Origin: Lentinula raphanica
Taxonomy: Eukaryota > Basidiomycota > Agaricomycetes > Agaricales > Omphalotaceae
Length of the DNA stretch: 64,000 nucleotides
Assembly: GCA_027919835.1 (NCBI GenBank)
Contig: JANVFP010000022.1
Span: forward strand, 558,001 to 622,000
Reading direction: 5' to 3'
Shown piece after piece: positions 12,358 through 24,303 of this stretch (the stretch's first letter is position 1; every line of letters starts with the position of its first letter). The notes under the pieces were generated by a model, which was not told where the DNA came from, did not search any database, and saw nothing but the letters and a program-made list of their open reading frames with translations. The position numbers and the translations under genes are program-made.

Positions 12358-14306
12358 ATGTCGCTGAAGATTGGCACCCGTTCGTTCTCTTCTTCCACTT
12401 CCGCCAAAATCCTTTCTAGTTCACGTTCGTCGAATGGGAATGTGCTAGCTCTAGCCGTCCAGAAATGCAGCAAGCCCGGCTGGCGCAGTCATTTCATCGC
12501 TATCATGCCGAGCTCGTCTCCCACACAGAATTCAGACATGACCGGTTATCCCGAACCCAAAGGTCTGCTCCATCATACGAGTACAGAACGAGGCAGAGGT
12601 TCGCTTTCAATGTCCTCTTCGAAGTACTCGACGTTACCCGATAGAGGCGCGGTGAATGCTGCAGCTGGTGCAGATGCAAGTGTCTTGGACACTGGGAATG
12701 CTACCAGAGCTCGTGAGAGTGTAGTCCAAACTAGGAGCGGAAGGAGCGGGGATGGAATGAAGAGATTCGACCTATCTCCCATCCCCACAGAGAATCCGCT
12801 TGGCCAAGAAGGACGACGAATACGTACAGCCGCTGCTCTGGTAATCGGGCGAGTATACGCTTCCTTGCCTTCCGTGGAGTTACTAATGGTGAACTACAGA
12901 GATGAAATCCTCAATGGCAAGACCATGGACAAGAACTCCAATTACTTCGCGAAGTACTGTTTCGAGCGAGGAATTGACTTGTAAGCAACGATTATTTTGC
13001 CTGGCCTACCGCCGCATACTCACTTGGGGTCAGGAAACGAATTGAAGTTATACCCGATGACGAGAACGAAATGTAAGGTGTCTTCCCACTCTGGTAGTTT
13101 TGACTCTTGACCACGTTCTCGGGAAATTGCTCAACCTCTGGCCCACTCTCCGGTCACGCAGCATTGAAGCTAGCAGACGTTTAGTGTCCAAGTACGATTT
13201 TGTGATCACCACTGGAGGAATTGGGCCTACCCATGACGGTAAGTGGCGATCATGAGTCAGAAGCTCAAATTCTAATTTCGCAAGTGCTTTGCAGATATAA
13301 CCTATGCATCCCTCGCGCGCGCCTTCAATCAAACTCTTGAACATCATCCAGAGACGCTTCGCCGACTTGACGAAATGAACCGGCATCGCGCATGGGTTTC
13401 TACTCAGACGTCTGAACAAAGAGAGGCAACAAAACGTATGGCATTGTTTCCGGACAAGGCAGAAGTTCTTTTCGTTTGCGGGGATATTTGGGTGGTAAGC
13501 TTACCATCCATCCTCTCGCTCTGCTTGAATATCTCTTGACTTGGCACTCGTTACTCATTAGCCTGTCGTTCGACTTGGAGGCAAACTCTGTGTATTTCCT
13601 GGCATACCAATGTTATTCACTAAGATGCTCGACGGTTTGGCACCGTATCTCCCACTTCCTCCGGCTAGCGAGAGACCGCTGAGAGTGCAGATCTTCACCG
13701 AGTGGGTCTTGTATTTGTGATTTTGTTCAGCTCTATCGTTGACCTCGAGTCCTGGTTCGCAGGCGCCCAGAGTCAATGATTGCACCATATCTCACTGGGT
13801 TACATGCTCGTCTGAAGAAGCAAAAAGCTGACATCCAAGTTGGGTCGTATCCCGTTCTCGGCAAGGGCGTGTTTGTCAGCTTGATTGGGAGAGATCGGAA
13901 TATGGGTGAACTTCCACGAGTAGAGCCAGAAGAGGCCCGGCTCCCCGAAGCTAGGGAACCCCCTGCACGGGTGTGGCTCGCTCAGATTGCTTCAGAGGTG
14001 GAGAAGGAAATAGATGGGAGGATCGTGAGTGATGAAGAGGTGAAATTGTTGAAAGAAGGTGCGGTAGGTGAGGTCAGGAGGAGGATGGAGGATGGAGATA
14101 GGTCGGCGAGACACGGGGAAGGCGTTAGTGGATCACACACAAGCAACAGTGGCTCGTCTTCAATCAATCCTCCTGCTGTATCTCGCTCTTCATCTCCAGC
14201 TTCCGTATCTGCTTGCGATTCAACTTCTATCGTTGAGCCTGATGTGGAAGTTACTGTGAATGTGGAGATTAAAAAGCCAAAGTTGGGCGAGATTGGGTGG
14301 AGCTAA
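12358..14306 (+). CDS. molybdopterin-binding (MoCF/CinA-type) domain protein
   Basis: Contains the MoaB/Mog-type fold that binds molybdopterin or, in related FAD synthase and CinA proteins, nucleotide substrates. The conserved run starts with TAAALVIGDEILNGKTMDKN and continues NSNYFAKYCFERGIDLKRIE. Next come VIPDDENEII and [20 protein letters not shown], with the [10 protein letters not shown] substrate loop intact. Further on are VVRLGGKLCVFPGIPMLFTK and SYPVLGKGVFVSLIGRD. The N-terminus (about 150 residues) is Ser/Thr-rich and low in conservation. The first 20 residues are basic and Ser-rich and could be a mitochondrial presequence, or translation may begin at a later Met (MPSSSPTQ). The C-terminus after VWLAQIASEVEKEI is disordered. 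One intron (12849-12899) uses a GC donor. The precise substrate is unknown. Confidence 0.85.
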
Positions 14307-14808
14307 ATTATAGAATCAATCACTTGGAATCGTGTCAAAGTACCATATTTTTTTTCCTTCCGCCGTGACCATTGTCATACCTTTTTGTATAGAGCCTCAT
14401 AGAGTCCAAACTTCCAACCAAATTGTATCTTGCCTACGAGGCATATTATGCATTATCAAAGAATAACCAGAAAGTAAGAATGATTCCAATGCCATAGTGT
14501 ACTATTCATGAACGAATGTAAGAAGAATAGCCTAAGCTAGAACCTGCCAGAACTCCTTCCCCTGGTCTACTAGTCCGATTTCATATCACTAACATACGGT
14601 CGTCAGGTCATGAACATCAAGGGTGAGATGTATGTAGATAGTGCAGGAGGGGATGGTTCAGTAATAGTCCAGGCAACAGCTAGGTCGGGTGAAACAGACA
14701 CGAGAGAGCACGAGCAAACCAAAGAAACAAAGAAAATCGAATGAATACTAAGGCGGAAAAGAATGCCCCAAGGACGCGAACTATTAAAGAAGTCCATCAT
14801 CTCACGCT
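14307..14808. other. intergenic between convergent genes
   Basis: 3' regions of the molybdopterin-domain gene (plus) and the second GPI-protein gene (minus). AT-rich with T-runs near 14350; no gene, repeat or RNA recognised. Confidence 0.5.
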
Positions 14809-15629
14809 TCACAGCATCAACGCAAGGACAACGGCACCGAAGAAGGCGCTGATCCAGATGTTGGCAACGATAGAGCTGATAGCACCGTTGCTGGCAGAAG
14901 CAGCAGAGGCAGTGGTGCTTTTTGAGGAAGCTGTGGTTGATGCAGCAGCCACCTTGGCGGAGGAAGAGGCGGCAGAGGTTGTGGCGGCAATCGAACCGGT
15001 GGTAGAACCTCCAATGGGAGCGGTCGACTGACCAGCGATTTCTGCAGACACGGAGGAGTTGAAGGTTCCGGTCATCGACGCCATTGTGAACAGGGCGGAG
15101 AAGGCCATCTCAGGATATTGAGTGTTGTTGGCGTCTTTAAGCGTAAGCGACTCCATACGTATGAAGCTGCGGACAGGGAAGCGCGTAAATAAACGTGTGA
15201 CAGAGAGCAGATGAAAGCATTACTATTCTTGCCCGTTGGGTCCAATGCTCGCATTGGGAGTGAATTGAATAGAGGTAGTAGTTGAGACATTGACAGAGGC
15301 TACAACCTGTTGTAAGAGGGTCTGAAAAAAAAGTCAATTCTGGGAACCGGGAAACTACATATTGAAGGCGTACCTGCTGGTTTGCGTTTCCGGTCCAGAT
15401 ACCTACAGATGCGTTTCCCCAAGCAGCAAGTAACGGAGCAACGTTATTGTCCTGCCATGTGATGGTCGCGGTCTGACCAGCGGTAAAGGTGGAGCTCGAG
15501 GTAGGGGAGGTAATCTACAAAGCGAGTAAATTTATACGAGTTTCAGAGCAAAGAGTGATGGATACACACGAATACGGTTGCAAGAGCAGAGGAAACGAGG
15601 GCAGAAAGAAGGACGACTTTGGCGAACAT
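14809..15629 (-). CDS. Ser/Thr/Ala-rich GPI-anchored cell-wall protein (Kre9/Knh1-like)
   Basis: The start ATG opens MFAKVVLLSALVSSALATVF, a signal peptide. The mature N-terminus reads ITSPTSSSTFTAGQTATITW followed by QDNNVAPLL, the Kre9/Knh1-like extracellular fold. Next comes GNASVGIWTGNANQQ, then TLLQQVVASVNVSTTTSIQF and TPNASIGPNGQ. The last exon begins MESLTLKDANNTQYPEMAFS, passes through a Ser/Thr/Ala-rich stalk and ends IWISAFFGAVVLALML, a GPI-attachment tail. About 225 residues in four exons with short introns. It has the same architecture as the gene at 9271-10352, but the sequence is well diverged, so this is an old duplication. An extracellular wall or membrane-surface role is inferred from the family. 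Confidence 0.85.
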
Positions 15630-17288
15630 CTTGTCTAGTAAATGTGGAAGAGAAGTTTTTTTCTGAATTGAACGAGTGGGATAGTTTAAGAGAGTGTGAG
15701 GTCTGTCAAGTTGAACAGAAAGGCGAATTTATAGGCGCAAGTCTTGCACTGTAACGGCAAAGAGGTAACGGTCGTTGAGGGCGAAAGAGTTGAGATAATT
15801 TGTGTAACCTGCGCGCATTTAAACCATCACATATGCCACGTGGCCCAGGCACAACCTGACAAGATTGACAAGATGGCAGATGCTCCCTGATGCACTGGCT
15901 TATTCCTTTCGTCTGCAACCAGAATGCAAGTGGGCCTCAAGTATCTGAATGCTATTTACGAATGGCGGGCTTGCAAAGGCTCAGAACGTTCAAGGCTGGA
16001 AATCACAAAGGCTTTCGGAGGCTCCTATTACTAAATCCTGGCTGGCAGCTCTTTGCCCTCTTCCTTGCTTCGCCTTTACCAAAAATTGCACACCGAGCTG
16101 GGACAGTTACACAGCAAGAGACAAGACTTTACACGGCATCCACAGATTGCCCACTTGGCGCGCGATGCGATATGATACGCTGTTTCTGAGCTGGAATATT
16201 TGGAATATACCGTTATCCATAATCCGATGTCCATCGTGAGTTTCAACATTCGACACTCCGACTCCCGAGTACATACATAAAGTTTGGCATTCAAATTAGA
16301 TACCTCTTCGTCGATGCCGCCATGAACCAATGGATCTAATTGTGACAAATCCGACGTGGATATTGCTCTAAACAACTTGCCAGAATTGCGACTACAAAAT
16401 GACTTTGTCCCAACAGTATACATAGCTGGTATCACTGCATTCCAAGGGATTTCGGGGAATTTCTTGTGTATTGGCTCAAATGGCCACGTCCTTTTTTTGA
16501 AGTTTTTACAGGACCCCCGCTAATACGGTTATAGGTCCAGTGCCGAGGGTGACCTGATTTAGCCCTTTTTTTGGACAAGTTGATGGCCAAAATTAGCCCT
16601 TTTCACAGGACCTCAAATTTTGAGCCAAAATTTTGCCCTTTTTGTATCATTCATTCAAAAAATTCGGAACCAAGCCGGAACGGCTTGGAGTTTAACAACG
16701 GCTCAAAAAAAGCTCTTTCGGAGCTCATCTACATGGTTTTTAGCAGTAGAGAAGTAGGAAAAATATTACCCAGGGCACTCACCAAATTCTTCTGCTCAGC
16801 GCTGTCAAACCTCAAAATTTTGCTGTCTGGCAACAGACATACAAAAATTTTTGCCATTTTTTGACCTCCGGTGTACCACAGATGTGAGTGAAATTTGGTC
16901 CAAATTTAGCCCTTTGCATCAGACCTGGTCAAAAATTTTGCCCAAATTTAGCCCTTTGGGACCTGAACGTTGAACCTCTGACCGTATTAGCGGGGGTCCT
17001 GTTTTTACGCGTTTTATGCCTTCGAAGTTCGATTAGTTCCATCCTTGAATACATACACCTCTTCGAATTATCTTCTCACTTTCTTGCCACTTGATGATTG
17101 GATCAGCTTTTGAGGATCTGTCCATGCAACGCGAAGCAGTCAGTGAGAGATAGTATTAGACTATTAGTATCCTACTATACACGCCAAATTTCAATTGATT
17201 CAAGAGTTTGGGAATTTTGAGCGCTTATTTTTCTTGACCATCTACTGCCAGCTACTGCCTCGTCCGTCGCGGTAAACGACTGGTAACG
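15630..17288. other. intergenic region carrying a MITE
   Basis: No supported gene. It contains the promoter side of the GPI-protein gene, an uninformative stretch with short overlapping frames (15890-16435), the inverted-repeat element at 16509-17001, and the promoter of the GT61 gene. Confidence 0.5.
16509..17001. mobile_element. non-autonomous DNA transposon (MITE), 493 bp
   Basis: The left end CAGGACCCCCGCTAATACGG (16509) is the perfect reverse complement of the right end (16982-17001). The element is flanked by the 6-bp direct repeat TTTTTA (16503-16508 and 17002-17007), consistent with a target-site duplication. The interior has no transposase but repeats an AAATTTAGCCCTTT-like motif several times near both ends (about 16558, 16592, 16636, 16903 and 16940). 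AT-rich compared with its flanks. The superfamily is uncertain. Confidence 0.85.
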
Positions 17289-19243
17289 ATGGCCTCACAC
17301 GGCCATGGACCAACACCTGCTCCCACAATCAGGGAAATGGTCTTCGTCGTTGTATTTCTTGCTTTATTATTCTTCATGTTCCGGCAGCCTTCGGAAGATT
17401 CATTTCTTCTTGATTATACACCCCCGTTACCTCCACTCAAGCTGGATACACGTCCTTCAAAACCAGCACACTATATACCACATAAGACGGAGCCTATCAC
17501 GATAAAAGAAGGACTAGTTCGAGAGACAACGATTCTCAAACACGTTCCGGGATGGACAATTCTTGATTCTCTGTATATGCACAACGGAACGTACTACGTC
17601 GTCACATCCAACCCGCCAACAGTACCTCCACAGACGGACTATGATCCCCAAAAATCCCCCTTCCTCCATCTTCCGCCTCCCAAAGCCATACTCAGCAAAG
17701 GATACGACGTCTACGGTGCCCGCGGTGGAATGGGCAACGAGCCGATGCGAGTTCCAGACGAACACGATCTACGTTATGTCAGTACGGCCGAGTTTCAGAA
17801 CCTTTTTGGAATAGATGTCGCTGCAAACGAAGACACCGAGGAATGGCGTGTGCATACTGTCCCTGGCTTGACATTCATCCTTAATGACTCGCCTCAGTTC
17901 ATAACGCACTATTATCACTTTTGTGCCGAGCTGTGGTTTGGCGTCTGGCGGACCTATGCCTCTCTTGGCGGCGGCCACAAACTTCCTCCTCCCACCCGAG
18001 TCCTTTTTCCAAATCTCGACAGTGCTCACTGGAGAGATTATGCGAACATGAACCAATTATTCATGCGCAGTTTATTGCCTAGCACTCAGATGCTCTTTTC
18101 GCATGATTGGTATGACTGGGTCTCGCTCTCTAATGTCCACCAGGCTACATCTGAATCCAGAGACGATGGTGGCATCATGAAAGGCAAACCTATCCTCTTC
18201 CCTCGAGTTCTCATCGCAGATCGTTCTGCTGCCATGCCTGCGTTTAACTACCAGCGATTCCAACGTACCGCTGCTGTTCCCTTTGGATTGCTCATTCCCC
18301 ATGGCGAGGAACGAGGTGATTGGTGGTCACCGGTCCGTGACGCTATCAGAGCTTTCGCCGGACTGGACGATGAATCTGCGGACGGTCCATTGGAAAATCA
18401 CGAAACACAGTCTCAACTCGATTCTCAGATCACTGATCCACAATTCGCACTTATTCAGGGACTACCAGTACCGCCGCAGGACCGACTTACACTTGAGGAT
18501 CTGATTCAGCCAACAGTTGAGGAGAGGTTCTCGAGATGGACGGCGGCAGTACCTTCTGCACCATTTGTCGGGTCTGAGGATTATGAGGAACTCACGGAAA
18601 AATTTCTTGTTCCTCTAAAGCATCACAAAAACCCGGAAGGAAGGACAGATGCTCTATCGCTTTTGGCTGCCTCTTTGACGAGGCAACGAACCACACGGCC
18701 CGTCGTGACATACTTATCGAGGCAAGATTGGAACCGGCGGAAATTGAAGACTGAAGACCATGAACGGTTAGTCCATTATCACCTACTGTTTCTAATTTTC
18801 AACTGACTGTCCTCAGATTAGTTTCTGAACTGCGTCAACTCGAAACCGAACTTGGCATCGAAGTCATCGTCGTCTCTGCCGAAAACCTCTCTCGATGGGA
18901 ACAAATCCGTCTTGTCGGTCGAAGCACCATCCTCATCGGTGTCCATGGTAATGGTCTGACCGCTGAGTTGTGGATGAATCTTGGTTTCCGGTCGACTGTG
19001 ATAGAGATATTCTATCCCAAAGGATGGGCACATGACTATGAGTATACTGCGCGCGCGATGGGTGCAGGTGGAGGTTTGAAACATTATGGTGTCTGGAATG
19101 ACCAGGTCGTGACTGCTCCTGGATTCCCACCGCCCTCGTATCCGCCTGGGTTCCAAGGGAATGAGATTCCAGTGGACGGAATGACTGTAGCGAATTTAGT
19201 AAGAAACAGGATAACAGCCGCCGACGAGCTTGACGATGGATAG
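17289..19243 (+). CDS. DUF563 / GT61-family glycosyltransferase, type II membrane protein
   Basis: Likely Golgi glycosyltransferase transferring a sugar to protein or polysaccharide glycans. The N-terminus has a short cytosolic tail, then one membrane segment, MVFVVVFLALLFFMF (residues about 17-31), giving a type II topology. The catalytic-region landmarks are HYYHFCAELWFGVWRTYAS, RVLFPNLDSAHWRDY, VTYLSRQDWNRRKLK, and near the C-terminus STILIGVHGNGLTAELWMNL. The last is the GVHGAGLT-type signature of GT61/DUF563. The domain ends with VIEIFYPKGWAHDYEYTARA. One intron (about 18768-18818) interrupts a frame of roughly 635 codons, unusually intron-poor for this window. The acceptor and sugar are unknown; plant relatives transfer xylose or arabinose. 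Confidence 0.9.
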
Positions 19244-19926
19244 AGCCAAGACTGGAGTTATACAAACGATGGGTATGAGGCCGAACTTTGGAATGTGGGA
19301 TGGTTGATTATAGAATAACGGGGGCGAATAAATCACATTTAGAGGTACCTCTGCACGCTTCGCACTGGCTATGCATCAGAATGAAACTCGGACATGTCCC
19401 TACGAATTACACAATTGTCGCAATTTAGTTAATCACTGTGCAGTTTCGCTCCGAAACCTGAACCATACGCTCACGTACCCTTTCTTGGCAGTGTGAATGT
19501 TTTGCATACTGTTCAGACGCGCGGGAGGTGCCATTGTACGGTGATTTTAGAATGGAACTAGAAGGAAAGTAATTACAATAAAGTAGAATAAAGATAATAG
19601 TTTGATATAGATGAACGCTGTGAGCAACAATTAAGACATACATTCGAGGCAAACACAAACAGAACCACATTGTAATATCAAGCCAGAGACAGAGAAAGAG
19701 ACAGATGTTACATACAACCGATGAAAGATAGAAAACAGATAACAAGATTGCAAGATTGAAAACAAATACGGAGATCGTGACATCGCAGAGCAGACAAGCA
19801 AGAACAACTTTGAGTAAGAATATAACGGCATGAGGTCTATCTAATAGTACGAACATGAATTAGCATTATGGAAGAAATCATTCGTCGAACATGGCTCTTG
19901 GTGAACCGACCTGAGGGTCTCCTGTG
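19244..19926. other. intergenic between convergent genes
   Basis: AT-rich 3' sequence between the glycosyltransferase (plus) and the first Zn2Cys6 gene (minus). A short last exon of the latter may reach to about 19878. Nothing else recognised. Confidence 0.45.
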
Positions 19927-22900
19927 TCAGGATAATCTAAGGAAATTCAGCGGGTGGCTTACTTTGTACATATATGATGTCCACGTTTCTTGTAGCCGTG
20001 GATCTTCTGCCGCCATTCCTTGCATTGCGGCTTCAGGCGTGTAGTGTTGGTGCGTGTTAGAAATATGCAGCGGAACATGCCCTTGGTGTCCTTGATGGTA
20101 ATATGTTGGATGATGCAAATTATGGTGGGGAGGCTGCTGCATATCATGATATACAGCTCCATCTACTGCAGACGAATGGCGTTCATGTGGCCAATAGTTG
20201 CCTCCCTGAGTCTGAGGCCGAGACTGTTGATGATATTCATGATGCGCCTCATACACAGTTGAGTCAGAGTGATGATGATGACGGGAGGTTGGAACGGAGG
20301 TTGGAGAAATGGGGGTGTCAGATGAGGTAGGTGAAGTTATTTGGTGGTGGTTAATGTACTCAATGGGAATAGCATACATTTCGTGCTGGGGTTGGTTAGA
20401 GGAATCAGATCGACCGGACCCGGTAGGATGGTGTGGTCGATGTGATTGGTGGATAGCCGGTTGTGTAGCAGGAGGTCGATGTTGCAGAAGTTGCTGCTGA
20501 TGTGTGACTTGATGAACAGAGGAATGATGATAATGATTTGTTGATGGCATAGACGACTCTTCACTATATTCAGCATAATGTGTATGTTCAGCGACGCGAT
20601 GGAGATTCGGGTGGGATTGTGAGTGCGCCAAGGTCCGGCGTTGATCTTGCATCGGATGATCCCGTACAGGAGCTGGCATCGGCACTCCGTGCGCGATAGA
20701 GGATTCTGACGTGGGTGACTGACTGTAAGAATAATGTGAATGTTGGTGCTGTCGTTGCGATTGCGCATACGCTTCCTCTTCAGTAGCCCGCCGTTGCTCT
20801 TCTTGTTGACGCATAAATCGCTCCTCCTCCTCTATCTCCATGTGCTGCCGTTCATCCATTTCCCGTTGATGCTGCTGCTGTTCATACTGCCGTAGCGCCT
20901 GTTGTTCGTTTTCGTATGAAATCTTTTCATTAAGGCGGGGACCCATGAGCACCTCGTTGAACTTCGCATGGTTATTGCGATATGCATCGTGTAGTTGGGC
21001 GTTGATATGACCATCAAATGTGTTAAGCTCCTGTACAAGGGTTGGATGTACGCCGGCGAAAGATGGATTTGTGGTTGAAAAGGTTTGAGAGGGCGAACCC
21101 GACGGTGATTGAGAGCTCCTCGCACTACCATTGGACCCTGGTGAGCGAACACTAGGCGTGCGTGTTTTAGTAGCGACGGTATGTGTTTTTCCGCTAAAAA
21201 CGCTAATCTCATCTGAACCTGTATCAGATGGTCGAAAGATATCGTTGGGAATAGCTGGAGGAACTCCGTTGTAAAAGATCCTTTGAGCCTTCTCCAACAA
21301 ACGTTGGACTATCGGCTAGTTGAAGAAGTCAGACAGAGTAGAAAGGAAGAAGGTTGTTCCTCACAAGAAATTTCACCGCTCTTCCCCCATGAAAAGCGGC
21401 CTGTTCGAACAGATCGCAGGCATTCTTCAGCTCGAGCAAAGCTGCTGGTGCGACTTTCGACCTAGATCCATGTGTAACGACAGACGATATCATGACCTAA
21501 GAGCATTGTGAGCGAATCCGATTCGATCTGAGAATAAGGAAGTCATACAGCTGAAGAGAATGCATGCGTCCAGAGTACCCAAAATCTCGCAATCTGAGCA
21601 GGGAACATTGAAAATTGATTCCGAACAGCCTTGAGAAGGTCGCAGGCACTGCGATAGCCTGCCAGGAATGAGGGCGCATATTGGCTCTTGATCGGATCAC
21701 CAGGATTACTTTGTATCGCATGTGTAAAGAAACAACGATGGATATACAGCAGTGCTACGAGAGTATGAACACAAACCAGAATAACACTGGCGCGTGATGC
21801 ACTCACTGAGTTCCCGATAGTTCGTTGGCATGCAACAGCTCATTGCCTCCTTGAGACCGGCACCTTCTGGTATAGGTCCTTGCGCATATTTAGGCAACTC
21901 CATATCTCGAACCTTTCGATCAAGGTCTAAGATGATGGAATATTTGGGCGCGCGCGAGGTGAGGGTACCTTGGACAACCGCAGAGACACATTCGGCTCCG
22001 AAACGTGCCTTCCAGAAGGGAACTGTCACCCAGTATTTGGACAGGGAGTTCGGAAATCAGAGAGACAGAAGAGAAATGAATGAAGAGCAATATTCATGTC
22101 GCATGATCGAAGTCAAATGTACGAAGATACAGAAAATCCGATGAGGACAAGATTGGAGAAGTTTGATAGAAACATGACTTACAGCTGGGTTGAACGGTCC
22201 CATCATCTGATATCGACCCATCCGGATCAGCTGGCAATTCACAATCCACAAAAGGGAGCGAAAATGTAGCTAACCGGCCAGTGGCGAGACTCTGGAGAAA
22301 CATATATGAGTGAAAGAATTTTTAGCATTGACTATGGCTAGGAAGTACCTGCCAACAATCTGTGATGAATAATTCCCAGAAGAGAGCTCGACGTTTTTGA
22401 ACTTCAGAAGGCGGGAGCTTCCACCTGGCACAGTCACGGTCTACGATGCCGAGACGTTAGTGCGATAATAGTCTGTTAAGTGAAAACGACCTCACGTAGA
22501 CCAATCTATTACGATGGTTAGGAAGGTGAAATTCATAGAATTAATCGTTTTTTACTCACGCTTTGTGCTAATTTTGTGGCCATGCCCATCAAAGCCCAAG
22601 TACTCTCAATACTGTGCTCTGCGCTCCTCATTCCCTCATAGATACCCATCAGAGACAAAGCCTGTACTGTTGATACCGACGGCGGTCGATCTAGAATGCC
22701 CTCTAGATTCAAGCCAACTTTGGTCAAATCATAGTAATGCTCAGACTGCATATTCTCCGGAGCAGCAGGAAGGTTCACATCTGTTAGTGCACCGAAACAG
22801 AAAACCATGAAGAGCAAAGCAAGGTCATGGGAGCTTCCGCTTCTTCCGTTCGGTACGCTTGATGCGGAAGAATTGCTCGGGAAGTCAGCAGGAGGATTTG

Positions 22901-24303
22901 GGTTGGTTCCTAAAGGCGAACTACTGCTCATTGTTCCCACACCTAGACCAGACCTAACTATTGGTGGGGTATCCACACTGCGACCCCCAACAAGTGTACC
23001 TGACGCATCCAAGGAAGGAGCGACGACAGGACGGGGAGCCTCGGCATACCACATCGGTAGTAGCTCTTCCAAGAGTTGTCGTTCGGTAACAGCGCCGAAG
23101 AACCAGGGTGCCTGCTCGAGATAGAGGTTGCATAAGCGCGACGCTTCTGGCCAGGGAGGAAGGAAAGTGTCGACGAGGTATTCTAGGTTCGGTGTGGGCT
23201 GCGAGGTGGGAAGAGGAAATGACTGCGACAAGTGGCTTATGAATTCAGGCAGACCCCGAGCTTGAGCGGCTTGTTGCTGCCATTCTCGTAGAGTTGGCTG
23301 GCCACTCAAAGTCTGACCATTAGGTTGAGTGATATGGATGTCTTGTCTGCTGTCCGGTATAGCTGCAGATTCTCCCTGCGATAGAACGGAGAGTATACAC
23401 ATGATTGAGTAATGAAACCTGGTAGTTAGTAAAGTCAGCGCCATCATGAAAAGTGGCACGTACAATCAGAAGGCTCTGAACAGAGAGGTAGAAGCAAGAA
23501 GACGATGGAAAGCATTAGGATCAATTGCATTGTATAATCGTCCCACTTACTTCCGAACCCGCAGAACGGCCGTAAAACGTCGATGCACCATCATCTCTGA
23601 TTGCCAAAGTACCAAAAGCATCGATGTATTGGGAGTCCTCTAGCTCCTCTTCTTTGACCTTGTTGCCATCGGGCTGAACCGCAGCATGTAGGTCTAACCC
23701 TGATTTAATATTCATTAAATCGCGTTGTAGTAGAGGATGGGGCTCTTGCGACCCCGTAGAGGCGTGAAGTATTGATAGAGCGTCTTCGAGCGAGCGAATC
23801 CGATCACTCATTTGTTCAATCTTCGCGTGCAGTTTTTCAGTGTCTGCCAATACAAATCTAGCCAGGATGTTTGACATTAGTCAGAATGAGACTGTGAGTC
23901 GATAAGGGGACTCACCTGGTGCCCTGACCCGTTATTAGGACGCCATTCGGACAGATACTCGAGCATCCTCTGCGCTTGCAGCTACAGGTATTGTTGGTGA
24001 CACCTTCTTGAATTAGTTCAAAAAGAGCTAACCTTGAACAGGGTACGATTTTATCACATTTAAGCTTGAGTCTGAAAAGGAGTTGAGTGAACAAGGTCAG
24101 GCTGGAAGAGAAAGGAGCCTACCGTCTACATTCCGCACACGAAAGGGCACCTAAGTATGAGGAGAGTTAGAGAGGCCGAAGAAAAACAATGCAATGCAAT
24201 TATAATTAGTTTGAATGATAGCAGATGATTTACCTCTTGCACGCTTGGACTCTTTGTCTTGGGCACGCTGGATAGCAGGATCCTTTCGGGGAGCCTGTGG
24301 CAT
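19927..24303 (-). CDS. Zn2Cys6 transcription factor with fungal-specific TF domain
   Basis: Nuclear DNA-binding regulator. The start is taken at ATG 24303 (MPQAPRKDPAIQRAQDKESK). The zinc cluster is assembled from three exons as LSCAECRRLKLKCDKIVPC, then SSCKRRGCSSICPNG, with all six Cys present. A coiled-coil dimerisation segment follows, AKIEQMSDRIRSLEDALSIL. The fungal TF homology domain includes LVDTFLPPWPEASRLCNLYL, APWFFGAVTERQLLEELLP and RDCARWKLPPSEVQKRRALF with WELFITDCWQ. The last third (19927-21300) is low complexity, rich in Gln, His, Ser and Pro, with many HH and QQ runs, probably an activation region. About 1100 residues. The 3' end is uncertain: a GTAAGC donor follows TSYMYK at about 19963 and a small terminal exon is possible. 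Target genes are unknown. Confidence 0.85.

Noticed and set aside
16571..17094. Two short plus-strand frames
   Set aside because: The first lies inside the MITE and the second runs across its right end; both merely translate its repeated motif.
19425..19856. 143-codon hydrophobic minus-strand frame resembling a membrane protein
   Set aside because: It lies in AT-rich 3' sequence between convergent genes; reading AT-rich DNA this way gives Leu/Phe/Ile runs without any family pattern.
20020..20500. Plus-strand frames within the first Zn2Cys6 gene
   Set aside because: They are the antisense of the His/Gln-rich region of the minus-strand protein.
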